Of a DNA stretch of 64,000 bases, positions 27,103 through 35,625 are shown piece by piece. The notes beneath the pieces were generated by a model. That model did no database searches. It was given only the letters and a program-made list of their open reading frames with translations, and was not told where the DNA came from. Positions within the stretch are counted from its first letter, which is position 1; every line of letters starts with the position of its first letter. Source of the DNA: Bacillus sp. FSL H8-0547 (lineage in GTDB: Bacteria; Bacillota; Bacilli; Bacillales; Bacillaceae); contig JBBODD010000001.1 in NCBI GenBank assembly GCA_038002745.1, positions 1,860,001-1,924,000 on the forward strand. The letters are read 5' to 3'. The translations under genes were made by a program, and so were the position numbers.

Positions 27103-27906
27103 TTACATACCCCGCTTTCTGTTTCCGGTAAGGAAAATAATCAGGAACATAAAGATAATCAGGAATACCGCAATAGTCGAACCCATTCCCCAGTCCTGCG
27201 TAACTAGGAAATGCTGTTCAATCGCCGTTCCAAGCGTAATGACCCGGTTTCCGGCAATCAGCCTTGTCAGCATGAACAGGGACAGAGCCGGGATAAACAC
27301 AAGCTGGCAGCCTGCCTTCACGCCGTCAATCGTAAGCGGGAAAATGACCCTCCTGAAAGCGGTCCAGCTTGATGCACCAAGGTCCCTCGCTGCATCGAGC
27401 AAAGTCGGGTTCAGCTCATTCAGCGAGTTGAAAATCGGCAGAATCATAAACGGGATGAAAATATAAACGGAAACAAAGATAAAGCTGAAATCTGTAAACA
27501 GCAGCTGCTGAGAACCGATTCCGACTGCATCAAGGAAGCTGTTGGCCACACCGTACGTTCCGAATATGCCAAGAAACGCATATGCCTTCAAAAGAAGGTT
27601 GATCCATGAAGGAACAATGATCAGCAGCAGCCATAAATGCTTATGCTTCGTATAGGTGAGCAAATAAGCCGTCGGATACGAGATCAGCAGAGATAGAGCC
27701 GTTATTAAAAATGCATACCAGAAGGAGCTGAGCGTCATTTTCAAATAAACAGGTGTAAAGAAATTCTGGTAATTGGCAAGCGATAAGTTGCCTTCAATAT
27801 CGATAAATGAGTAGTAAAGAACAAGAACAATCGGTGCGATAACAAAAAGCGCGATCCAGAGTGCATAAGGAACCATGTACAAATTGCGGGTCAGCTTATT
27901 TTCCAT
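27103..27906 (-). CDS. potB: Spermidine/putrescine ABC transporter permease
   Basis: The start is taken at ATG 27906, inside the end of potA (11-base overlap), giving 267 residues; the frame extends further up to 27963 but that part is the shadow of the potA tail. Six membrane helices and the EAA loop [22 protein letters not shown] are clear. It pairs with PotC to form the polyamine channel. The overlap shows translational coupling to potA. Confidence 0.92.
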   Translation of the reverse strand: MENKLTRNLYMVPYALWIALFVIAPIVLVLYYSFIDIEGNLSLANYQNFFTPVYLKMTLSSFWYAFLITALSLLISYPTAYLLTYTKHKHLWLLLIIVPSWINLLLKAYAFLGIFGTYGVANSFLDAVGIGSQQLLFTDFSFIFVSVYIFIPFMILPIFNSLNELNPTLLDAARDLGASSWTAFRRVIFPLTIDGVKAGCQLVFIPALSLFMLTRLIAGNRVITLGTAIEQHFLVTQDWGMGSTIAVFLIIFMFLIIFLTGNRKRGM

Positions 27907-29002
27907 GCTCTTCTCCGTCTTCATAAGCCTCAAGGCGCTTATCAAATTCTTCTTCTGTTTCATTAAATCTCATAACATGAATGGCCTCGGGATCAAAATA
28001 AAGACCGATTTCATCCCCGACCACCGCTTTTTTCGTCGAGTGAACGAGCCACTCATTCCCGTCCGCGTCGTAGCTGCTTATCTCATAGTGAACACCACGG
28101 AAGAGCTGGGAATCTACGCGCACCTGCAGTTTGCCCCGCTCTTTCGACGTAATTTCAAGATCCTCAGGACGGATGACAATTTCAATCGGTTCGTTCGGAT
28201 TCAGACCCTGGTCGACACACTCGAATTGTTTGCCGGTGAATTCCACAAGGTAGTCTTCTACCATCGTGCCGCTGACAATATTGGACTCTCCGATGAAATC
28301 GGCTACGAACCGGTTGATCGGCTCATCATAAATGTCTGTAGGCGTTCCGCTCTGCTGAATTTTCCCTTTATCAAGAACGAAGATTTCATCGGACATGGCG
28401 AGTGCTTCTTCCTGGTCATGCGTGACAAAGATAAAAGTGATGCCGAGGCGCTGCTGCAGCTCGCGTAGCTCATACTGCATTTCCGTCCGCAGCTTCAAAT
28501 CAAGGGCAGAAAGAGGTTCATCCAGAAGAATGACTTCAGGCTCGTTGACGATCGCACGCGCGATTGCAACACGCTGGCGCTGTCCGCCTGACATCTCCTT
28601 GATCTCGCGGTTTTCATAGCCGTCAAGGTTTACAAAGCTTAACGCTTCCTTCACTTTCGACTTGATGTCGGCGCTGTTCATTTTTTTAATGCGAAGGCCA
28701 AATGCCACATTTTCAAAAACATTCAAGTGAGGAAAAAGAGCATAGTCCTGAAAAACTGTATTCACCTGACGTTTATTGGCAGGCACATCGTTGATTTTTT
28801 TGCCGTTGAAAAGGATTTCACCTTCAGACGCTTCGGTGAATCCGGCAATGAGCCTTAGGATTGTTGTCTTCCCGCAGCCTGATGGACCGAGCAGGGTGTA
28901 AAATTTCCCGCGCTCAATCTCAAAGCTGACATTGTTAAGGACAGCAGTGTCATGATCGTATTGCTTTGTGACCTGCTTAAACTGAATAATGGTGTTTGTC
29001 AT
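27896..29002 (-). CDS. potA: Spermidine/putrescine ABC transporter ATPase
   Basis: From ATG 29002 (GAGGGAGA nine bases upstream) the protein has 368 residues. The ABC domain has Walker [10 protein letters not shown] at 39-47, Q-loop [12 protein letters not shown], signature MSGGQRQR and Walker [13 protein letters not shown]. Residues after about 240 form the TOBE regulatory domain ([12 protein letters not shown]). It powers the polyamine importer encoded by the overlapping potB and following genes. Upstream are short direct repeats TATACATG at 29086 and 29102, possible promoter-region elements; no regulator gene lies adjacent. Confidence 0.94.
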   Translation of the reverse strand: MTNTIIQFKQVTKQYDHDTAVLNNVSFEIERGKFYTLLGPSGCGKTTILRLIAGFTEASEGEILFNGKKINDVPANKRQVNTVFQDYALFPHLNVFENVAFGLRIKKMNSADIKSKVKEALSFVNLDGYENREIKEMSGGQRQRVAIARAIVNEPEVILLDEPLSALDLKLRTEMQYELRELQQRLGITFIFVTHDQEEALAMSDEIFVLDKGKIQQSGTPTDIYDEPINRFVADFIGESNIVSGTMVEDYLVEFTGKQFECVDQGLNPNEPIEIVIRPEDLEITSKERGKLQVRVDSQLFRGVHYEISSYDADGNEWLVHSTKKAVVGDEIGLYFDPEAIHVMRFNETEEEFDKRLEAYEDGEEHGK

Positions 29003-29293
29003 GATCATTCTCCCTCTTCGTTTGCTCACGCGCAAAGCAAGTAGTCATCTATATAAAATACGAAAAAACGTTCATTTACAGCGGGTATACATGTGAATAA
29101 TTATACATGAAAAGACACAAGTATATCCAAATTGGGAATTGTAAGCCACATATGACATTATGAACTCATTTTGAGGCGACCGCAAGAAAATAAGTCAAGC
29201 TTCTTCCATGAAATAATTTCAAATTCAGTGCAATATCCACCCGCTTTTGGGGATAGTAAGGATTGTTAAAAAATCAGAAATGGAAGGTGTTTT
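29003..29293. other. Divergent intergenic region between potA and the Gly-rich protein gene
   Basis: AT-rich region of about 290 bases with promoters for both directions likely. The direct repeat TATACATG occurs at 29086-29093 and 29102-29109, 16 bases apart. No RNA gene or conserved leader is recognised. Confidence 0.4.
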
Positions 29294-30229
29294 ATGTTTA
29301 CAAAAAAATCAGCAGTAAAAAAAGCAGTCAGCAGTATTTTATTAGCTCTTATCCTATTAGTCGGCATGCCTCTTTCCGGCTCTGCAGTCGGAAAAGGAGC
29401 AAGCGGATCGGATGTATCTGTTATTCAGGGGATGCTTAAGTCAGTAGGAAGCTATTCCGGAAAAATCACGGGTAAATATGACAGCGTGACAGTTCAGGGA
29501 GTAAAGTATTTTCAAAAACGATACGGTCTGCCGGTAACGGGTGCTGTAGATGACAGAACCTTTCAGTCTCTGCTTTATGCGTATGCCAAAGTGAAAAACC
29601 TATCAGGCGGTGGAGCAGGTAAAGGTGCCGGCAATGGCGGAGGCCAGGGCGGCGGAGCAGGAGCAGGTGAAGGAGGCGGCAATGGCGGAGGCCAGGGCGG
29701 CGGAGCAGGAGCAGGTGAAGGAGGCGGCAATGGCGGAGACCAAGGCGGCGGAGCAGGAACAGGTGAAGGAGGCGGCAATGGCGGAGACCAGGGCGGCGGA
29801 GCAGGAACAGGTGAAGGAGGCGGCAATGGCGGAGGCCAGGGCAGCGGAGCAGGAACAGGTGAAGGAGAAGGCGAAGGCCAGGATGGCGGAACAGGTGAGG
29901 AAGCCGGAGAAGGCGAAGGTCAGGACGACGGAACAGGTGAAGGTGCCGGAGAAGGCGAAGGCCAAGGCGGCGGAACAGGTGAAGAAGCTGGAGAAGAAGA
30001 AGGCCAGGGTGAAGAGCAAGGTGACGCTGGCGAGGAAGAAGAGGAAAAAGAAGATGGAACGGAAAAAGGTGAGCTAGAAGACGAAAAAGACACTGAGGAA
30101 GAAGGCCAGGAACAGGAAGAAAAGCAGCCGGCTGAAAAAGAAGGCAGCGAGAAAGAGCCTGCTGAAGAAAAAGCACCTGAAAAGGCCGGAGAAAAAGAAA
30201 GTGAAGGAAAAGAAAACGGCAAAAATTAA
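29294..30229 (+). CDS. Secreted peptidoglycan-binding protein with Gly-rich repeats and acidic tail
   Basis: The 311-residue protein starts at ATG 29294 behind GGAAGG. It has a Sec signal peptide (about 1-31, ending GSA), then one PG_binding_1 domain (about 36-95: SDVSVIQGMLKSVGSYSG, YDSVTVQGVKYFQKRYGLPV, DDRTFQSLLYAYAK). From about 105 to 200 a repeat of roughly 14-16 residues, GGGNGGGQGGGAGAGE and variants, occurs about six times; it grades into a Glu-rich low-complexity tail to the C-terminus. It should be exported, attach to the cell wall by the first domain and expose a flexible, acidic, glycine-rich brush. No catalytic domain is present. The repetitive DNA makes copy number prone to change between strains. 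Confidence 0.85.
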   Translation: MFTKKSAVKKAVSSILLALILLVGMPLSGSAVGKGASGSDVSVIQGMLKSVGSYSGKITGKYDSVTVQGVKYFQKRYGLPVTGAVDDRTFQSLLYAYAKVKNLSGGGAGKGAGNGGGQGGGAGAGEGGGNGGGQGGGAGAGEGGGNGGDQGGGAGTGEGGGNGGDQGGGAGTGEGGGNGGGQGSGAGTGEGEGEGQDGGTGEEAGEGEGQDDGTGEGAGEGEGQGGGTGEEAGEEEGQGEEQGDAGEEEEEKEDGTEKGELEDEKDTEEEGQEQEEKQPAEKEGSEKEPAEEKAPEKAGEKESEGKENGKN

Positions 30230-30236
30230 AAAGAAG

Positions 30237-30266
30237 AACGCTTTGGAGCATGCTCCAAAGCGTTTT
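30237..30266. terminator. Bidirectional terminator (perfect palindrome)
   Basis: AACGCTTTGGAGCA (30237-30250) and its exact complement TGCTCCAAAGCGTT (30251-30264) form a long stem shared by the convergent Gly-rich protein gene and pepT. Confidence 0.85.
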
Positions 30267-30270
30267 GTTA

Positions 30271-31500
30271 TTAGTCAGCTTTTTCTTCAAACAATTTAGC
30301 AATCTCCACAATGACGTTAACCGACTTCATCATGTTTTCAACGGAAATAAATTCATATTTTCCGTGGAAGTTCTCTCCGCCGGTAAAGATATTCGGCGTA
30401 GGAAGTCCCATGTAGGAAAGCTGGGAACCGTCCGTTCCGCCGCGAATCGGTTCCACGACAGGCTGGATGTCCAGGTTTTCCATCGCTTTATAGGCAATGT
30501 CAACAATGTGTTTGACCGGCTCTATTTTTTCTCTCATGTTGTAATACTGATCGTTCATATCGAGCAGGATGCGGTCGCTTCCGTATTTCTCTTTCAGTTT
30601 GGCAACGGCGTCTGCCATCGTTTGTTTTTTCTGCAGGAAGGCCTCTTTGTCAAAATCCCGGATAATATAGCTCAGTTTTGTCTGCTCCACATCCCCGCTG
30701 AAAGATAGAAGGTGGAAGAACCCCTCGTATCCCTCAGTAAGCTCCGGTGCTTCCGCGGCTGGCAGCAAGCTTTGAAGCTCCATGCCGATTTTGATGGAGT
30801 TGACCATTTTTCCTTTGGCCGTTCCAGGGTGAATGTTCGTTCCTTTAATGGTGACTGATGCACCGGCTGCACTGAAGCTTTCATACTGAAGCTCTCCAAG
30901 TGGACCGCCGTCCACTGTATAAGCGTACTTGGCATCAAAAGCTGCCACATCGAACTTGTGGGGGCCGCGTCCGATTTCTTCATCAGGTGTAAAGGCGACT
31001 CTGATCCGGCCGTGCTTGATATCCGGGTTTTTCACTAAGTAATCCATAGCTGTCATGATCTCGGCGATGCCTGCTTTGTTATCTGCCCCGAGAAGAGTCG
31101 TGCCGTCCGTCGTAATCAGAGTGTGGCCCTTATAGTTTTCAAGATTCGGGAAATCCTTCGGAGACAGGGTAACTTCATCGTTTAGCGCAATGTCCCCTCC
31201 CTCATAGTTTTCGTGAATCTGAGGGTTCACATTTTTCCCTGTGAAATCAGTGGCTGTATCTGTGTGGGCCAGAAATCCGATTGTCGGAACCTGCTTGTCT
31301 GTATTGGCCGGAAGCGTCGCCATCACATAGCCGAATTCATCCATAGCAGCGTCTTCGAGTCCGATTGCCTTCAGTTCTTCCACGAGTTTTTTCCCGAGTG
31401 TAAGCTGTCCTTCCGTTGACGGGCAGGATTCATTGCTGTCATTTGATTGAGTGTCAATCTTTACGTAGGAAGTAAAACGTTTCATTATTTCTTGTTTCAT
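30271..31500 (-). CDS. pepT: Peptidase T (tripeptide aminopeptidase)
   Basis: The 409-residue protein, of standard PepT length, is an M20B metallopeptidase that removes the N-terminal residue of tripeptides in the cytoplasm. Zinc-site landmarks are [13 protein letters not shown] (His 79, Asp 81), [13 protein letters not shown], and [16 protein letters not shown], with a closing [17 protein letters not shown] 31500 is preferred over GTG 31509 because AGGAG lies ten bases before the former but only one base before the latter. It begins five bases after the oxidoreductase stop and is co-transcribed with it. Confidence 0.95.
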   Translation of the reverse strand: MKQEIMKRFTSYVKIDTQSNDSNESCPSTEGQLTLGKKLVEELKAIGLEDAAMDEFGYVMATLPANTDKQVPTIGFLAHTDTATDFTGKNVNPQIHENYEGGDIALNDEVTLSPKDFPNLENYKGHTLITTDGTTLLGADNKAGIAEIMTAMDYLVKNPDIKHGRIRVAFTPDEEIGRGPHKFDVAAFDAKYAYTVDGGPLGELQYESFSAAGASVTIKGTNIHPGTAKGKMVNSIKIGMELQSLLPAAEAPELTEGYEGFFHLLSFSGDVEQTKLSYIIRDFDKEAFLQKKQTMADAVAKLKEKYGSDRILLDMNDQYYNMREKIEPVKHIVDIAYKAMENLDIQPVVEPIRGGTDGSQLSYMGLPTPNIFTGGENFHGKYEFISVENMMKSVNVIVEIAKLFEEKAD

Positions 31501-31505
31501 AGTAG

Positions 31506-32450
31506 TCACTCTCCTCTTAATTGTTCCAAAACAGTTTGGGCATGAAGCCCTTCGTGAAAGTCTGCAAGATTTGCTTTTTCTCCTTTGAGCGCTTTTGTGA
31601 GCTCCATAACAAGTGAGCCGGTAAGACTCTCGTCTGCTTCGATCGGCAGCAGTCTCTCCCCAAGCTTACCGCCTTTGAGATCCGCCCAGTTGAGCAGGGA
31701 AAGAGTTCCCTCTGTCCCGTATGCGGTAAAGCGGATTTCTTCGTCTCCGGCAATCCCGCTCAGTCCGTCTATCAAAACGGGTGTGCCGTCTTCAAGCTTT
31801 AGCCTGGCAAGGATGCCGATTTCGCATGAATTTGGATCTTCAGGGAATTGAACGGACTTGTCCAAAACGGTAACAGGACCGAAGATTCGTTGAATTTGAT
31901 GGATATAATGAACTCCGACCTCGAGCACAAACCCTCCCTGCTCTTTGCCCGCAACCCATTCATTTTGCTGCCACGGCCGGGGCCAAGCAGGGAAATGCAT
32001 CTTCAGCTCAAGTCGTCTGAGCTTCCCAATATAGCCTTTTTTGATAAGAGATGCGAAGGTGCTGCTGCCGGCACTGTATATAAGAGGGAAATTCATGGCG
32101 TGAACAATGCCTTTTTCATCAGCAAGTTTTGCTAGACTTTCCGCTTCCTCAAGCGAGTTTGCCAGCGGCTTTTCACAAAGTACATGTTTCCCGGCAAGCA
32201 TCACATCTTTTGCAATCCCGTGATGGAATTTCGGCGGAACGGCTATGTAAACAAGGTCAATATCTGCTTCCTTCAAAAGATGAACATGGTCAGTAAATGA
32301 CAGAACATCTCCTGTTTTTTCTGATGTTTCACGTGTAACGTCAGGATTCCGGTCGCAAATTGCTGAAATGTTGATTTCCGGATGATTGACAAAGCTGCTT
32401 AATACGCGTTGTCCGATGGCTCCTAAGCCGATAATGGCTGCATGTATCAT
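31506..32450 (-). CDS. Gfo/Idh/MocA-family NAD(P)-dependent oxidoreductase
   Basis: The 314-residue protein has the Rossmann start [18 protein letters not shown] (about 4-21), the family marker [16 protein letters not shown] (Lys of the EKP motif is the catalytic-site lysine) and a C-terminal beta-sheet domain typical of Gfo/Idh/MocA dehydrogenases. These act on sugars, inositols or related hydroxy compounds; some act on aspartate-like substrates. The substrate cannot be told here. It is first in an operon with pepT, an arrangement that gives no clear functional hint. A palindrome-like CTGATAATTAATTATAATCAG spans part of 32474-32497 upstream. Confidence 0.85.
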   Translation of the reverse strand: MIHAAIIGLGAIGQRVLSSFVNHPEINISAICDRNPDVTRETSEKTGDVLSFTDHVHLLKEADIDLVYIAVPPKFHHGIAKDVMLAGKHVLCEKPLANSLEEAESLAKLADEKGIVHAMNFPLIYSAGSSTFASLIKKGYIGKLRRLELKMHFPAWPRPWQQNEWVAGKEQGGFVLEVGVHYIHQIQRIFGPVTVLDKSVQFPEDPNSCEIGILARLKLEDGTPVLIDGLSGIAGDEEIRFTAYGTEGTLSLLNWADLKGGKLGERLLPIEADESLTGSLVMELTKALKGEKANLADFHEGLHAQTVLEQLRGE

Positions 32451-32591
32451 GTCCTGTCCCCTTTGCTGATTACTGATAATTAATTATAATCAGAATTCAG
32501 GTTTTTTCCTAGTATAAGAGAGAATGGATTGGGTTTGGTTCATCTGTTATTCTAATAAAGTCGTATATTATGCAGATCGGAGCAGGAAAAA

Positions 32592-33530
32592 ATGACGATT
32601 GATCAAGTACAGCGGGCTCATCTTACAAGAGTCCAGGATTATATAGAAGAACAGCTGCACAAAAAATTGACGCTTACCCATCTTGCAAAGGTATCTACCT
32701 ATTCACCTTATCATTTTCATCGTCTTTTTTCGGAATTTACTGGAGAGACACCGGCTGACTATGTGAAGAGGCTGAGGCTTGAAAAGGCAGCGCATTCATT
32801 GATTTATGAGCCTGAAAAACCAGTGACAGACATTGCAATGGACTGCGGGTTTTCATCCCTATCCTACTTTACATACACGTTTCATGATACCTTTCAGCAC
32901 AGTCCAAAAGTCTGGCGGGAAGGTGGATACTTAGAGAAATTTCCGAGAGTATATGTAAATAGCAAGAAATCGAAACAAGATAGCAGTAAAAGGAAAGAAA
33001 ACACGCAGCCTCCTGGGTATACTGGGTTTCAGTGGCTCAATCTTAATAAAGTAAAGGTCATGGTTCTGCCGAAGCGTGATGTCATCTTAAAACACCGGAT
33101 TGGAGAATACTCAGCAGAAATCAGCCAGACGTGGGAGCATCTATACCGCTACTGTAAGGCAAGGGAGATAATGAATGAATCCACGATGCTGATCGGGGTT
33201 CCGCGTAACAATCCTTATTTGACACCACCCGAAAAATGCCGCTATGACTGCTGCATTTCAATTGAAGGAAATCATGCGATTGAAGGATTAGAAATATCTT
33301 CTTTCGATGGCGGGAAATACGCTGTCTATGAATTTGAAGAACCTCTCAATTACAGCATGAGAAAGCAGCTGATCGAATGTTATTCAGAGCTCTACAGCTA
33401 CTGGCTGCCCAAAAGCGGTTTCCGCCACCTGGGAAATCCCGTGGAGATTGTACAGATAACTTCTATAGCAGGGTCACTTGAGCTTGAATGCAAAATCAAG
33501 GCTATTGCGCTTGAAATCGAACCTTATTAA
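32592..33530 (+). CDS. AraC-family regulator with GyrI-like domain (second copy in window)
   Basis: The 312-residue protein begins at ATG 32592 after GGAGCAGG. Two helix-turn-helix units occupy residues 10-115 (LTLTHLAKVSTYSPYHFHRLF and VTDIAMDCGFSSLSYFTYTF). A charged linker follows, and the domain from about 150 on (VKVMVLPKRDVILKHRIGEY) resembles the GyrI/AraC effector-binding fold. It has the same architecture as the gene at 13947 but low similarity, so they are distant paralogues. A DUF1761 membrane gene follows by 18 bases and is its probable target. Confidence 0.85.
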   Translation: MTIDQVQRAHLTRVQDYIEEQLHKKLTLTHLAKVSTYSPYHFHRLFSEFTGETPADYVKRLRLEKAAHSLIYEPEKPVTDIAMDCGFSSLSYFTYTFHDTFQHSPKVWREGGYLEKFPRVYVNSKKSKQDSSKRKENTQPPGYTGFQWLNLNKVKVMVLPKRDVILKHRIGEYSAEISQTWEHLYRYCKAREIMNESTMLIGVPRNNPYLTPPEKCRYDCCISIEGNHAIEGLEISSFDGGKYAVYEFEEPLNYSMRKQLIECYSELYSYWLPKSGFRHLGNPVEIVQITSIAGSLELECKIKAIALEIEPY

Positions 33531-33548
33531 AAGAAAGGACTGAAAAGA

Positions 33549-33935
33549 ATGTTTGAGGAATTTAATATCATTGCTGTACTGGCAGGAGGTCTGCTTTATA
33601 TGGCATTTGGCGCATTCTATTATTCACCGCTTTTATTCGGAAAAACCTGGACGGGCATGCACCCGGGTGGAATCAAAGATTCTGTCAAATATACAGGCTC
33701 TGCCGTCATTGCACTGCTAACTTCTTTTCTGATTTATACACTCATTCAATTAACTGGCGCAGACGGTGCGGGCCCGGGTTTATTAACCGGATTAATAGTA
33801 GGGGCAGTGCTTGCGCTTGCCTATTTGAAAAATACCCTTTTTGGACTGATGAATTGGAAATCATATGGCATTGCCGTGCTTGACCACGTGATTGCGTGTT
33901 CGCTTCTTGGCGTGCTGCACGGGTTATGGAGCTGA
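33549..33935 (+). CDS. DUF1761 family membrane protein
   Basis: A 128-residue protein with four membrane helices; the N-terminus IIAVLAGGLLYMAFGAFYYSP and the LFGKTWTGMHP segment match the DUF1761 family, which has no known function. AAGAAAGGAC lies upstream of ATG 33549. It is likely co-transcribed with the AraC-GyrI regulator upstream and may be part of its response to an amphipathic compound; that is inference from position. Confidence 0.78.
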   Translation: MFEEFNIIAVLAGGLLYMAFGAFYYSPLLFGKTWTGMHPGGIKDSVKYTGSAVIALLTSFLIYTLIQLTGADGAGPGLLTGLIVGAVLALAYLKNTLFGLMNWKSYGIAVLDHVIACSLLGVLHGLWS

Positions 33936-34009
33936 CGAAGGGGGCGGATTGCCTTCTTTTTTTGTGTTCTGCTATCATTACAGCAAGAACTCGAATGGAG
34001 ATGGAGCTT

Positions 34010-34618
34010 ATGACTATCAAGCCTGTGCACCCTTCCTTTTTTGAGAAGCCGACCCTTGAGCTTGCACAGGAGCTCTTAGGCCAGTTGCTTGTGAAAGAAA
34101 CCGCTGAAGGAACAGCTGCAGGCATAATCGTCGAAACGGAAGCCTATATCGGGCCGGGAGACCGGGCAGCCCACAGCTTTGGCGGGCGCCGCACACCCAG
34201 AACGGAAGTGATGTTCGGCTCCGCTGGATACGCCTACACCTACGTTATGCACACCCATTGTCTCGTGAACGTTGTGAGCGGGGATAAGGATGCTCCTGAA
34301 GCCGTGCTGATCCGGGCAGTCGAGCCCGTCACCGGAGAAGAGCTGATGAAAAAAAGGCGTCCTGGAGCTAAAAGAGGCAAGGAACTGACAAACGGACCAG
34401 GCAAACTGACGAAAGCACTCGGCATCACAATGGCGGATTACGGCCATCCGCTGTGGGAGAGCCCATTATATATTGCAGAAGGTATTAGACCGCACGGAAT
34501 TTCAGCGGGGCCCCGCATCGGCATTGACAACAGCGGAGAGGCAATGGAATATCCATGGAGATTCCGGGTGAGCGGAAACCCTTATGTATCGGGGACGAAA
34601 AAGAATAATCAGAGCTGA
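34010..34618 (+). CDS. 3-methyladenine DNA glycosylase (AAG/MPG family)
   Basis: From ATG 34010, with GGAG four bases upstream, the protein has 202 residues, the usual length for bacterial AAG. Landmarks are FFEKPTLELAQELLGQLLV, IVETEAYIGPGDRAAHSFGG (catalytic Glu and the intercalating region), MFGSAGYAYTYVMHTHCLVN and ALGITMADYG. The enzyme removes alkylated or deaminated purines from DNA to start base-excision repair. The in-frame extension back to 33896 overlaps the DUF1761 gene and is ignored. It is followed by a terminator. Confidence 0.93.
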   Translation: MTIKPVHPSFFEKPTLELAQELLGQLLVKETAEGTAAGIIVETEAYIGPGDRAAHSFGGRRTPRTEVMFGSAGYAYTYVMHTHCLVNVVSGDKDAPEAVLIRAVEPVTGEELMKKRRPGAKRGKELTNGPGKLTKALGITMADYGHPLWESPLYIAEGIRPHGISAGPRIGIDNSGEAMEYPWRFRVSGNPYVSGTKKNNQS

Positions 34619-34643
34619 GAGTCCCTTTTTGGGGGCTTTTTTT
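34617..34643 (+). terminator. Intrinsic terminator after the DNA glycosylase gene
   Basis: AGTCCC and GGGGCT form a short stem with one G-U pair, followed by seven T. Confidence 0.65.
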
Positions 34644-34667
34644 ATTAGCTATCAATCCAGTGGATTG

Positions 34668-34786
34668 CAGCGGAAGGAACTTGACTCCTGCGGGATGAAG
34701 AGGGCACGGAAGATCCCGCAAGCGCAGCGAGGAAGCTTCCGGCACTCCCCGCGGAAAGCAAGTTCCTGGAGCGGAAAGGAACGTGT
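34668..34786. repeat. GC-rich imperfect inverted repeat element (REP-like)
   Basis: GGAACTTG (34676-34683) matches CAAGTTCC (34759-34766) in inverted orientation, with an inner CTGCGGGAT/ATCCCGCAAG pair. The GC-rich, block-like sequence (GACTCCTGCGGGA, CCCCGCGGAAAGCAAG, CTGGAGCGGAAAGGAAC) resembles a dispersed intergenic element I recall from many Bacillaceae genomes. It is non-coding. Its copy number elsewhere in the genome is unknown. Confidence 0.6.
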
Positions 34787-34932
34787 AGAGCCGAAACCGG
34801 ACTTCTTTATCCAAAAACAGCAAGAACTTAATAAATTCTTAAACATTCCACTGACTGCCTATTAAGAATTTCCAATTACACTATAGTTATTCACCAGGTT
34901 TAGCTATACTTTTGAAAGGAGCGTGAGAAAAA

Positions 34933-35625
34933 ATGACAAATTACAACGTACTGGTCGTAGATGATGAAAAAGAAATCCGCGATGCGATAGAAATCTATCT
35001 AAAGAATGAAAACATAACCGTCATCAAAGCGAAAGACGGCGTCGAAGCCCTTGAAAAACTGAACGAGCACCAGATTCATCTTATCTTGCTGGACATCATG
35101 ATGCCCCGGCTTGACGGCATTTCCACAACTTTTAAAATCCGCGAGAAAAAGAACATACCGATCATCATTTTAAGTGCAAAAAGCGAAGATACCGATAAAA
35201 TTCTCGGCCTGCAGGTCGGAGCGGATGATTATGTGACAAAGCCGTTCAACCCGATGGAGCTGATTGCCAGAGTCAAATCCCAGCTGCGCCGCTTTGTGAC
35301 ACTCGGCACGTATGAAGGTGCACAGAAAACCGTTGATTTGAACGGACTGATCCTTGATCAATCAGCTAAAGAAGTCACTGTAAACGGCGAGAACGTCAAG
35401 CTGACCCGCATTGAATACAGCATTGTCGAGCTGCTGATGCTGAATGCGGGACGTGTGTTCTCCATTAATGAAATATACGAACGTGTGTGGAATGAGCCGG
35501 GCTACAACGCCGAAAAAACGGTTGCTGTCCATATCCGGAAAATCAGGGAGAAAATTGAGATTGATCCTAAAAATCCTAGATATTTAAAGGTGGTATGGGG
35601 AATTGGGTACAAAATGGAAAAATAG
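34933..35625 (+). CDS. OmpR-family response regulator
   Basis: The 230-residue protein has a receiver domain (VLVVDDEKEIRDAI, phosphorylated Asp 54 in ILLDIMMPRLDG, Lys in YVTKPFNPMEL) and a winged-helix output domain (NVKLTRIEYSIVELLMLNAG, EKTVAVHIRKIREKI). AAAGGAG precedes ATG 34933. The sensor kinase gene overlaps its last 23 bases. Closest relatives by pattern are VanR-like or YclJ-like regulators, but the regulon is unknown. Confidence 0.92.
   Translation: MTNYNVLVVDDEKEIRDAIEIYLKNENITVIKAKDGVEALEKLNEHQIHLILLDIMMPRLDGISTTFKIREKKNIPIIILSAKSEDTDKILGLQVGADDYVTKPFNPMELIARVKSQLRRFVTLGTYEGAQKTVDLNGLILDQSAKEVTVNGENVKLTRIEYSIVELLMLNAGRVFSINEIYERVWNEPGYNAEKTVAVHIRKIREKIEIDPKNPRYLKVVWGIGYKMEK

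Noticed and set aside
29466-30311. Long minus-strand reading frames across the Gly/Glu-rich gene
   Set aside because: They arise from the low-complexity codons of the plus-strand gene, give Leu/Arg/Pro-rich nonsense and have no ribosome sites.
34645-34932. tRNA or small RNA gene in the gap before the two-component system
   Set aside because: No tRNA cloverleaf or T-loop GTTCRA sequence was found; the GC-rich block is better seen as a repeat element.
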